Positions 17,395 to 24,389 of a stretch of 64,000 nt of DNA are shown here, piece by piece. A program made the translations under genes and the position numbers. Numbering within the stretch: the stretch's first letter is position 1; every line of letters begins with the position of its first letter. Below the pieces are notes generated by a model. That model did not search any database. It was not told where the DNA came from and was given only the letters and a program-made list of their open reading frames with translations. Source of the DNA: Betaproteobacteria bacterium (lineage in GTDB: Bacteria; Pseudomonadota; Gammaproteobacteria; Burkholderiales; Casimicrobiaceae); the NCBI GenBank assembly GCA_003153475.1, contig PLYT01000016.1, forward strand, positions 20,872 through 84,871, in the 5' to 3' direction.

Positions 17395-18186
17395 ATGAGC
17401 GATGCCCCGCTGCACAGGCTTTATCGTCATTATTCCGAGCTGCCGTACAGCCAGCGCGTGCTGTATACGATGACGCTGCTCGTGCTCGGGCTCGGTTATC
17501 TGTTCGCCCTGATCTATCTGTTTCATACGTACGCGGGCCGGGCCGGCGGCAACCCGATGATGCTGTCGTACAACGATATCCTCACCGCTTACACCGGCAG
17601 CGGCAAGGGATCGCGGCTCGAATCGGCGCTGCGTGGGCCGATGTCGACGATGCTGCCACGCGACGAGGCGAGCATGCTGATCACGTGGGTGCACGACGGC
17701 GCCGACCGCGCCAAATACGACACCGATATCAAGCCCCTGCTCGACCAGCGCTGCATGGCCTGCCATGACGGCAGCAACCCGCATATTCCGAACCTGAACG
17801 GATACGACAACCTCAAGAAAGTGACGGAACAGGACACGGGTGAAGATGTGTTCACGCTGGTGCGCGTCTCGCATATCCACCTGTTCGGACTGACGTTCAT
17901 CTTCTTCATCATGGGCCTGATGTACAGCCATGCCTACGTGCGGCCCGTCTGGTTCAAGTGCACGGTGGTGGCAGTGCCGTTCGTCGCGGTGATCATGGAC
18001 ATCAGTTCGTGGTATCTCACCAAGCTGTACCATCCTTTTGCCTGGGTCGTGATGATCGCTGGAGGATTGATGGGAATGTCCTTCGCCTTCATGTGGCTCG
18101 TGACGATGTACCAGCTTTGGTTCTCTCCACCACCCCCAGCCGTCATGCAGAGAGTGGACGGCGAGAATATTCCAAACGTCGGCTGA
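17395..18186 (+). CDS. Membrane-bound monoheme cytochrome c with several transmembrane segments
   Basis: This 263-residue protein has a hydrophobic segment near residues 22-44, then a soluble stretch with one heme site (DQRCMACHDGSN), then three more hydrophobic segments. The soluble part resembles the heme-binding end of a cytochrome c. The spacing before it is 97 bases and a GAGGAA precedes the ATG. No enzyme activity can be assigned. From the operon it may be an inner-membrane electron-transfer partner. It contains HIHLFGLTF after the heme domain, and the histidines could ligate a further cofactor, which is speculative. Confidence 0.8.
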   Translation: MSDAPLHRLYRHYSELPYSQRVLYTMTLLVLGLGYLFALIYLFHTYAGRAGGNPMMLSYNDILTAYTGSGKGSRLESALRGPMSTMLPRDEASMLITWVHDGADRAKYDTDIKPLLDQRCMACHDGSNPHIPNLNGYDNLKKVTEQDTGEDVFTLVRVSHIHLFGLTFIFFIMGLMYSHAYVRPVWFKCTVVAVPFVAVIMDISSWYLTKLYHPFAWVVMIAGGLMGMSFAFMWLVTMYQLWFSPPPPAVMQRVDGENIPNVG

Positions 18187-18268
18187 TGGCAGAACGACTC
18201 GACATCCGCAAACCGTGCGACTTCGACACGCGAAACCGGAAGGCACTGCCGCGCGCGACCCGGAAAAC

Positions 18269-18943
18269 ATGAAAGTACTTATGAGGATTCGCGCAAAGAT
18301 GCGTTGCCCCCTTGCGGCCGCACGCACATACACTGCGTTGCCGCTCATTCTCGCGATGGCAGCATGCATCGCCTCGCAACAGGCCGCAGCGCAGAATACC
18401 GAAAGAAGCGGCAAGGAGGTCGTCGACAGCGTGTGCGTCGCCTGTCATGGTACCGGAGCTCACGGTGCGCCGAAGATAGGCAACAAGAAAGCCTGGGCCA
18501 AGCTCGCATCGCGGGGCCTCACCGGTCTTTCCAAGAATGCGCTCAACGGCATTCGGCAAATGCCTCCGCATGGCGGCAACCCCACGCTCACCGATACCGA
18601 GATCGAGCGCGCAATCACCTACATGGTCAACCAGTCGGGCGGCCACTGGAACGAGCCCGTCAGCCGCACGGTCAAGGCACCCGAGCGCAGCGGCGAGCAG
18701 ATCGTTCAGATGCAGTGCTCCAAATGCCACAGGGATGGCGTCGGCGGCGCGCCCCGGATAGGCGATCGCAGCGCATGGATACCACGGCTCAAGCAGGGGC
18801 TCGATGTCGTCGTCCGCTCGGCCATCAATGGCCACGGCGGCATGCCGGCCCGAGGCGGCATGGCGAATCTCACCGACGCCGAGCTGCGCAGCGCGATCAT
18901 CTACATGTTCAACAGGGATACCGTTCCCCCGAAAGCCCCTTAG
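18269..18943 (+). CDS. Diheme cytochrome c5-like protein
   Basis: This 224-residue exported protein has two c5-type domains with sites CVACH and CSKCH. Each shows GAPKIG/GAPRIG and a K/R-x-MPxxGGxxxLTDxE pattern typical of cytochrome c5. Three in-frame ATGs (18269, 18281, 18299) could serve. The last gives the shortest signal peptide, and GAGG lies 11 bases before it. I keep the first as a conservative choice. It is the last cytochrome gene of the operon that starts at 12504. Confidence 0.84.
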   Translation: MKVLMRIRAKMRCPLAAARTYTALPLILAMAACIASQQAAAQNTERSGKEVVDSVCVACHGTGAHGAPKIGNKKAWAKLASRGLTGLSKNALNGIRQMPPHGGNPTLTDTEIERAITYMVNQSGGHWNEPVSRTVKAPERSGEQIVQMQCSKCHRDGVGGAPRIGDRSAWIPRLKQGLDVVVRSAINGHGGMPARGGMANLTDAELRSAIIYMFNRDTVPPKAP

Positions 18944-19067
18944 CCTGTCGAATCGTCGTCTCGCAAAGACCGAGCGGACAGGTATCCGCAAGTCCCTCGA
19001 GCGGACCAACTCCTGGACTCGCTATTTTCGCCGACCGGAAGTCGCCGGCGACGGGGGATGCCGATGT

Positions 19068-19081
19068 TTGACCCGCATCAA
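19068..19081. promoter_or_regulatory. FNR/ANR-like box before the small membrane protein and Usp genes
   Basis: TTGACCCGCATCAA matches nine of ten FNR positions and lies about 90 bases before the start at 19165, on the correct side to activate the membrane-protein and usp pair. Confidence 0.65.
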
Positions 19082-19113
19082 TTCGCTCGCCCCGCCGGCC
19101 GCGTAGGATTCGT

Positions 19114-19140
19114 CATGCGATCCCTTCATTAGATCGCATG
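19114..19140. other. Perfect 9-bp inverted repeat
   Basis: CATGCGATC (19114-19122) and GATCGCATG (19132-19140) flank a 9-base spacer. There is no long T-run after it, so it could be a weak terminator of the cytochrome operon or an operator for the next gene. Confidence 0.5.
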
Positions 19141-19164
19141 GCCGACTAGTTTGGGCCTGCTACG

Positions 19165-19425
19165 ATGAAAAGACCATCACCCGCGCTGACGATGCTGATA
19201 TTTTTCTGGACGGTCTACGGCGTAGTTGCTGCGATCGCGCTATACCGAGCCTTGCCGCCGCTGCAATGGGAGCTGCTGCTGCTCCTCGGAGGTATCGGCG
19301 CCGCGTTGGTTGTGGCCAGCCTTGTACTTCTCTGGCGTGGCCACTCCGGCGCATTGGCCGACGAACGGGTTCGACGAACGTTGCGAGCGGACGCGCAGCG
19401 TCCGGAGCCGAACTCGCATCATTGA
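19165..19425 (+). CDS. Small two-helix membrane protein of unknown function
   Basis: This 86-residue protein has two hydrophobic segments (about residues 8-28 and 36-57) and a charged C-terminal tail ending in two histidines. I do not recognise a family. It is 21 bases upstream of the universal stress protein gene and downstream of an FNR-like box, so the two are probably co-transcribed. No clear Shine-Dalgarno precedes the ATG, so the start is uncertain. Confidence 0.6.
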   Translation: MKRPSPALTMLIFFWTVYGVVAAIALYRALPPLQWELLLLLGGIGAALVVASLVLLWRGHSGALADERVRRTLRADAQRPEPNSHH

Positions 19426-19446
19426 CACCGAAGGAAGAAACCGGCC

Positions 19447-19941
19447 ATGTTCAAGAGAATTCTCGTGCCGATCGACGGCAGCCCACCCTCCAATCTGGGC
19501 CTGCGCGAAGCCATCAAGATCGCAAAGGATCAGAAGGCGACGCTGTGCCTTCTGCATGTATTGGACCAGAGGATCGCGACGCAGGCCCTCGACGGCATGA
19601 CCTATGTAACAGCCGCGTACGTCGATGAATTCCTCGCAGCGCTTCGGAAGGAGGGCAAGGCAATCCTTGCCAAGGCGCAAGCCCAGGCCAAAAAGCAGGC
19701 AGTCAAGTGCCAGGCCGTGCTTATCGAGACGATCGGCCACGCCGTTGCCGACGTCATCATCGACCAGGCCAAAAAATGCCGCGCCGACCTGATCGTGCTG
19801 GGTACGCATGGCCGTCGCGGCCTCACGCGAGTCGTGCTGGGAAGCGACGCCGAAGGTGTCGTGCGAGCGACGCGTATTCCCGTACTGCTGATGCGTTCGC
19901 CGGCGACTAAGCGCAAGACCAGTCGGCCACGCAAGTCGTAG
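19447..19941 (+). CDS. Universal stress protein, UspA family
   Basis: This 164-residue single-domain UspA protein begins FKRILVPIDGSPPS and has the ATP-binding signature G-x2-G-x9-GS in GTHGRRGLTRVVLGS. Family members bind ATP or AMP and help cells survive starvation and low oxygen. ANR-controlled usp genes are known in proteobacteria, which fits the FNR-like box at 19068. The C-terminus is lysine- and arginine-rich. Convergent with the cytochrome gene at 20037. Confidence 0.9.
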   Translation: MFKRILVPIDGSPPSNLGLREAIKIAKDQKATLCLLHVLDQRIATQALDGMTYVTAAYVDEFLAALRKEGKAILAKAQAQAKKQAVKCQAVLIETIGHAVADVIIDQAKKCRADLIVLGTHGRRGLTRVVLGSDAEGVVRATRIPVLLMRSPATKRKTSRPRKS

Positions 19942-20036
19942 GCGCCCGCCTTCGCGCTCAGCGGTGGAAAGACGGGTCGGCATCGAGGGCCGACCACGGC
20001 TACGTCCAGTATGCGCGCCCTGCGCGCGTCCGCGCG

Positions 20037-20381
20037 CTATCTCCTGAGGCTCAGGATGTACCGCGCCATCGTCATCGCGTCGGCGCGCGAGAGCTCCGGA
20101 TGCGGCGGCATGTGCCAGGGGCCGCCACCGTGCGCGCCTTTGCGCACCGTCGCGGCGACGGCCTCGATGGCGTCCGGCTTGCCGCGATACTTCGCTGCCA
20201 CGTCGACGTAGGCCGGGCCCGTCTTCGTCTCACGATCCGCGTGGCACAAGTAGCAATTGTTCTGCTGCAACAGCGATTCCGGCGCCTGAGCATGCGCGAA
20301 TCCGGCGGCGCATAGCGCAGCGATGAAGGCCGCGGCGCGGCGTTTAGCTTGGCGCCGACTCGAGAGAGTCACCGCTGCCAC
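20037..20381 (-). CDS. Small class I cytochrome c (c8/c551-like)
   Basis: This 114-residue exported cytochrome has a signal peptide cleaved near AHA-QAP, a heme site CYLCH and a likely methionine ligand in WHMPPHPEL. DVAAKYRGKP and the C-terminal MTMARYILSL are typical of cytochromes c8/c551. It overlaps the preceding gene by 13 bases, so it is co-transcribed with the BCAM0308-like protein. A role as a periplasmic electron donor is likely but no partner is evident. Confidence 0.87.
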   Translation of the reverse strand: MAAVTLSSRRQAKRRAAAFIAALCAAGFAHAQAPESLLQQNNCYLCHADRETKTGPAYVDVAAKYRGKPDAIEAVAATVRKGAHGGGPWHMPPHPELSRADAMTMARYILSLRR

Positions 20382-20836
20382 TTGGCGTGAGCCGTGTATT
20401 CGTCGTGGCCGTACTTGAGCTCGAATTGCCCGTGGTACGCATGATGGAGCGCTTCGGCAATCCTTTGCGGCAGATGGACGTCGGTGCTGGTCACGACGGT
20501 CTGGTCGGCGCCTTGCTCAAGCTGCATGACGCGGTGCAGCGAGTGTTCCTGCCGTTCGCGCGCCGCGGCGTGAGCAACGAGCGCCAGCACTTCCTCGCGA
20601 TGAGCGTCGAAAAACGCGCCGGCGAGTGTAAACGAGCCGGCAGGCAATTTGTCCCGCGTGCGCAGACACGCTGGGCACACAACGCGACTGGCGCCATCGG
20701 AGACAGAGCCCCACTGCCAACGCCCGCGATGGAAAATCGCGCCACAGTCGCCGCAGACGCTGGGCTCGGTATATTTTCCTCTGGTCTGGTACGGATCGTG
20801 CCGCTTGTCTTCGAAGATGCGGTCACGATAACGCAT
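20369..20836 (-). CDS. BCAM0308-family zinc-ribbon protein
   Basis: This 155-residue protein starts MRYRDRIFEDKRHDPYQ and has a zinc-ribbon-like arrangement CGDCG followed by CPAC about 30 residues later. It resembles a family annotated in betaproteobacteria as BCAM0308; its function is unknown. The ATG at 20836 follows a strong GGGAGGAA. An upstream in-frame start (20887) has no such site. An FNR-like box lies 160 bases upstream. The C-terminal half contains a His/Gln-rich helical region. Confidence 0.8.
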   Translation of the reverse strand: MRYRDRIFEDKRHDPYQTRGKYTEPSVCGDCGAIFHRGRWQWGSVSDGASRVVCPACLRTRDKLPAGSFTLAGAFFDAHREEVLALVAHAAARERQEHSLHRVMQLEQGADQTVVTSTDVHLPQRIAEALHHAYHGQFELKYGHDEYTAHAKWQR

Positions 20837-21197
20837 GATTCCTCCCGGCGGCGTGGCCGGCGTCGGCACGGATCTGGTTCTGGCCATGACGATACCCCTA
20901 AAACGTAGACACGGCGGCCTTTCCCTAGTTCCTCGAACCGGGAGCCGGGCGCGTCCATGCCAAACGCGATGATAGTCTCAGAGGGCCGATCGGTGTTGAT
21001 CCCGGTCAAGCCGGTGACGATGGCGCCGCTCTAGACTCAAATCCATTGTTCCGCAAACGGTGTCGCCAAGGCGCAGCAATGCGAAACGATGTTTGCTACG
21101 CCGATACCAGGCTGCCGACTGGTGCCGAATTGACGAAGTAGGCCACATCTGCTGCGACCCATCATGAGCCATGAAATGGCCGCGCCGGCCGCCACGA
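20837..21197. other. 361-base intergenic region with one FNR-like box
   Basis: No gene is supported here. The only clear element is TTGATCCCGGTCAA at 20996-21009, nine of ten FNR positions. It lies upstream of the minus-strand BCAM0308-like gene and probably drives it together with the small cytochrome. The region also receives the 3' end of nrdG. Confidence 0.6.
20996..21009. promoter_or_regulatory. FNR/ANR-like box before the BCAM0308-like gene
   Basis: TTGATCCCGGTCAA matches nine of ten positions of TTGAT-N4-ATCAA, with its centre about 166 bases upstream of the ATG at 20836. Confidence 0.62.
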
Positions 21198-21932
21198 CTA
21201 CGCGCGGCGAACCGTGAACGAGGTGAACCTCGGCGCGATCGCCGCACACCACGACTCGGTCAGGAAAGATATCGGCAGATTTTTGACCAGCGTAGTATCG
21301 GCGCAGCCGTCGGCGCGAAATTCCTGCAGAACGTAATTGCGGACTCCCAGCTCGCTGAGATCCTTGGCCAGGCGCTCGAGCCCGGGCGAATCATGCTGGT
21401 GCGGATGGACGGTGGTTCGAAATTCGTGATCCACGCCACTGCCAAGCAATAGCATCGCGCTCGCCAGAGCCCGGTCGCCGCTGCCTCGAACGGCCGTGAT
21501 CCGTCGATACTCGGCGAACCGCGCCTTGATGTCGAAACCCACCCAGTCGACCAGTGGGAGCACTTCCGCGAACCGCCTGGGGTAGGCGCCTCCGGTATGC
21601 AGCCCGATCTTGAAGCCCATGCTCCTCCCTGCGTGCATCGCCTCCACGAGGCCATTCTGGGCAAGCGGCTCGCCGCCCGAAAACACGACGGCATCCAGTA
21701 ATCCGCACCGTCGGTCCAGAAATGACAAGACGTCGTTCCACGAGAGCTGTCCTGATCCCTCAGCCGGCAAAAGATGCGGATTGTGGCAATACCCGCAGCG
21801 CCACGGGCAACCCTGGCAGAACACGACCGCCGAAAGATGATTCGGGTAGTCGGTCGTCGATAGCGGCGTCAGTCCGCCGACCACCAACGACCGCACCGCG
21901 TGGTGCACCGGCGGTGCGCTAATCGCGATCAT
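21198..21932 (-). CDS. nrdG: Anaerobic ribonucleoside-triphosphate reductase activating protein
   Basis: This 244-residue radical SAM protein installs the glycyl radical on class III ribonucleotide reductase. The iron-sulfur site CPWRCGYC has the C-x3-C-x2-C spacing, and FSGGEPLAQ is the SAM-binding GGE motif. I take the ATG at 21932, which overlaps the 3' end of the small glycyl-radical gene by 14 bases. A much longer reading upstream would run through that gene. It is last in a three-gene minus-strand operon behind NrdR- and FNR-like sites. Confidence 0.92.
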   Translation of the reverse strand: MIAISAPPVHHAVRSLVVGGLTPLSTTDYPNHLSAVVFCQGCPWRCGYCHNPHLLPAEGSGQLSWNDVLSFLDRRCGLLDAVVFSGGEPLAQNGLVEAMHAGRSMGFKIGLHTGGAYPRRFAEVLPLVDWVGFDIKARFAEYRRITAVRGSGDRALASAMLLLGSGVDHEFRTTVHPHQHDSPGLERLAKDLSELGVRNYVLQEFRADGCADTTLVKNLPISFLTESWCAAIAPRFTSFTVRRA

Positions 21933-22110
21933 CGAGACGCGCTCGCGCCTCGCGGAAGAACCGGCGCTCGCAGTGCTCGCCCTTCTTGCCGATGTTGAAC
22001 GATGCGACGGGGCGATGGTAGCCCATGACGCGCGTCCACACTTCACACGGCTGGCGCTCGTCGTCGGTCAGGACAATGCTGAGGTGCGCGGTCTCGGTCA
22101 CAGAGTTCAT
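21919..22110 (-). CDS. Separate glycyl-radical domain of class III ribonucleotide reductase
   Basis: This 63-residue protein carries TRVMGYHRPVASFNIGKKGE, which matches the C-terminal glycyl-radical segment of class III ribonucleotide reductases (RVxGY with the radical on Gly30). The adjacent large protein stops right after its zinc-binding cysteines and lacks such a segment. The small gene has its own ribosome site, GGAG, six or seven bases before the ATG, and lies in a different frame from the large gene. It therefore looks like an independently made partner that restores the active enzyme in trans, like the YfiD/GrcA spare part of pyruvate formate-lyase. The comparison is mine. Confidence 0.82.
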   Translation of the reverse strand: MNSVTETAHLSIVLTDDERQPCEVWTRVMGYHRPVASFNIGKKGEHCERRFFREARARLDDRD

Positions 22111-22174
22111 TGCTATCTCCGGTCAGAAATACAGATGACGATTCACGCTCGGGAGTGGATGTGACTTGAGCGGT

Positions 22175-24205
22175 TCATGCAGGCTCCAGCTCGTTTCGCT
22201 TTTTTGCGAGCAGCTCGACGTCGCACTTCGGACAGAAGTGGTGCTCGCCTTCGACATAGCCGTGTTTCGGGCAGACCGAAAAGGTCGGCGTGATCGTGAT
22301 GTAGGGAAGGGCGAACCGTTCGAGTGCTCGTCGGACCAGTTTCTTGCAGGCGTCGGGACTGGAGATCCGCTCGTTCATGTAGAGGTGCAGCACCGTTCCA
22401 CCGGTGTATTTCTTCTGCAAAGTCTCTTGCCGCTCGAGCGCCTCGAACGGATCGTCGGTGAAACCGACCGGCAATTGTGACGAGTTGGTGTAGTAAGGCA
22501 TTGTCTCGGTCCCGGCCTGCAGGATAGCCGGGTAGCGCCTGCGGTCCTCCTTGGCGAAACGGTAGGTCGTTCCTTCGGCCGGCGTCGCCTCCAGGTTGTA
22601 CATGTGGCCGGTTTCCTCCTGAAAAGCGACGATGCGCACGCGGATATGATCCAGCAGCCGCAACGCGAATGCGTTGCCCGCTGTCGTAGTGATGTCGTCG
22701 CGATCGCGGCTGAAGTTGCGGATCATTTCATTGATCCCATTGACACCGATTGTCGAGAAATGATTTCGCAGCGTCCCCAGATAGCGCTTGGTGTAGGGAA
22801 AGAGGCCTCCGTCGATGTGACGCTGGATCACTTTCCGCTTCACTTCCAGGCTCTGCTTGGCGAGCTCGAGCAGTTCGTCTACGCGGCCGAGCAGGCCTGA
22901 CTCGTCCTCGCGATACAGGTAGCCGAGACGGGCGCAGTTCAGGGTCACTACGCCGACTGAACCGGTCTGCTCGGCCGAACCGAACAGGCCGTTGCCGCGC
23001 TTGAGGAGCTCGCGCAAATCGAGCTGCAACCGGCAGCACATCGAACGGATCATGTTCGGCTTCAGCTCCGAATTGATGAAGTTCTGGAAATACGGCAGCC
23101 CGTACTTCGCCGTCATCGCAAACAAGGCCGTCGTGTTCGGATGATCCCAGTCGAAGTCAAGTGTGATGTTGTAGGTCGGGATCGGAAACGTGAAGACCCG
23201 ACCCTTAGCATCCCCGGCAGTCATCACCTCGATGTAGGCACGATTGATCATGTCCATCTCGGCTTGCAAGTCGCCGTAGGCAAACGGCATCTCCGCGCCG
23301 GCGACTACAGGGATCTGAGCACGCAGGTCCTCCGGACAGATCCAATCGAAGGTCAGATTGGTGAACGGCGTCTGCGTGCCCCAGCGCGACGGAACGTTGA
23401 GGTTGTAGATCAGCTCCTGGATACACTGCCTGACCTCTGCGTAGCTCATCCGATCCTTGCGGATGTACGGCGCCATGTAGGTGTCGAACGAGGAAAACGC
23501 CTGCGCACCGGCCCACTCGTTCTGCAACGTGCCCAGGAAGTTGACGATCTGGCCTACCGCGCTGGACATGTGCTTCGGCGGGCCCGCCTCGACCTTGCCC
23601 GGCACGCCGTTGAGGCCCTCGTGCAGCAGTTGACGCAGCGACCAGCCGGCGCAATAACCCGCCAGCATATCGAGGTCGTGAATGTGCACATCGCCGTCGC
23701 GGTGCGCGCGGCCGATCTCGGGCGAGTACACGTGCGACAGCCAGTAATTGGCGACCACCTTGCCGGAAACGTTAAGGATCAGGCCGCCCAGCGAATAGCC
23801 CTGGTTGGCATTGGCGTTCACCCTCCAGTCCTGCTGCTCGAGATACTCGTTGACCGACGTCGCGACATCGACCATCGTTTGCTGGTCACTACGAAGTTTG
23901 GCGTGTTGCTCGCGGTAGACGATGTACGCGCGCGCGGTCCTGAGGTAACCGGCGTGGAGGAGTGCGAACTCGACCGCATCCTGGATCTCTTCAATCTCTA
24001 TCGCGTCGGCTCCGGCGCGTGTCATCAGCATGCTTGATAGCCGCTGCGCGATGCGTGAGCCCTCCTCGGCAGCAAAATCGCCGGTGGCGTTGCCGGCGCG
24101 CCTTATCGCGGATGCGATCTTGGCCGGATCGAAGCCGACAACTTTCCCATCCCGCTTGATGACGGTCTTCGACAGCTCGCCGCCCGCCTTCTCATCATCG
24201 TTCAT
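22175..24205 (-). CDS. nrdD: Class III (anaerobic) ribonucleoside-triphosphate reductase, large part without glycyl-radical segment
   Basis: This 676-residue protein has an N-terminal ATP-cone (residues about 15-105) and the catalytic barrel of oxygen-sensitive ribonucleotide reductases (GDVHIHDLDM, NVPSRWGTQTPFTNLTFDW, FTFPIPTYNIT, SMCCRLQLD). It ends with the zinc site CPKHGY...CPKC at residues 645-661, then eleven or so residues. The usual C-terminal RVxGY radical site is absent and is found in the next gene. The ATG at 24205 is preceded by GGAGG at ideal spacing. It makes dNTPs during anaerobic growth. Confidence 0.93.
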   Translation of the reverse strand: MNDDEKAGGELSKTVIKRDGKVVGFDPAKIASAIRRAGNATGDFAAEEGSRIAQRLSSMLMTRAGADAIEIEEIQDAVEFALLHAGYLRTARAYIVYREQHAKLRSDQQTMVDVATSVNEYLEQQDWRVNANANQGYSLGGLILNVSGKVVANYWLSHVYSPEIGRAHRDGDVHIHDLDMLAGYCAGWSLRQLLHEGLNGVPGKVEAGPPKHMSSAVGQIVNFLGTLQNEWAGAQAFSSFDTYMAPYIRKDRMSYAEVRQCIQELIYNLNVPSRWGTQTPFTNLTFDWICPEDLRAQIPVVAGAEMPFAYGDLQAEMDMINRAYIEVMTAGDAKGRVFTFPIPTYNITLDFDWDHPNTTALFAMTAKYGLPYFQNFINSELKPNMIRSMCCRLQLDLRELLKRGNGLFGSAEQTGSVGVVTLNCARLGYLYREDESGLLGRVDELLELAKQSLEVKRKVIQRHIDGGLFPYTKRYLGTLRNHFSTIGVNGINEMIRNFSRDRDDITTTAGNAFALRLLDHIRVRIVAFQEETGHMYNLEATPAEGTTYRFAKEDRRRYPAILQAGTETMPYYTNSSQLPVGFTDDPFEALERQETLQKKYTGGTVLHLYMNERISSPDACKKLVRRALERFALPYITITPTFSVCPKHGYVEGEHHFCPKCDVELLAKKRNELEPA

Positions 24206-24217
24206 TGCCGCCTCCGG

Positions 24218-24233
24218 GCACAAGATCTAGGTA
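24218..24233. promoter_or_regulatory. NrdR-like box 1
   Basis: The core CACAAGATCTAGGT (24219-24232) matches the NrdR operator core CACAA-N-AT-N-T-N-G. It is 32 bases from a near-identical second copy, the three-helical-turn spacing usual for NrdR box pairs, and lies just before the nrdD ribosome site. Confidence 0.7.
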
Positions 24234-24249
24234 CACAGTGCTACACTAA

Positions 24250-24265
24250 CCACAAGATGTAGCTA
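24250..24265. promoter_or_regulatory. NrdR-like box 2
   Basis: The core CACAAGATGTAGCT (24251-24264) differs from box 1 by only two bases. Paired boxes at this spacing are the usual mark of NrdR repression of ribonucleotide reductase operons. Confidence 0.72.
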
Positions 24266-24310
24266 TTCCTAGAGACGGCGACGGCAATCGGCAGGTTTTC
24301 GCCGCTTTCC

Positions 24311-24324
24311 TTGATCTAGATCAA
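24311..24324. promoter_or_regulatory. Perfect FNR/ANR box between divergent nrdD and radical SAM genes
   Basis: TTGATCTAGATCAA is a perfect match and a perfect palindrome. It lies about 106 bases from the nrdD start and 66 from the radical SAM start, so it could serve either or both divergent genes. Confidence 0.82.
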
Positions 24325-24389
24325 AGTTCGGCATCCAGTGTCGCCACACTGTCGCGAATTCGCGTGCAATCGAAACTACCCCATCCCAA

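Noticed and set aside
19975..19995. GGTCGG...CCGACC stem-loop after usp
   Set aside because: Only a 6-bp stem with no T-run; too weak to call a terminator.
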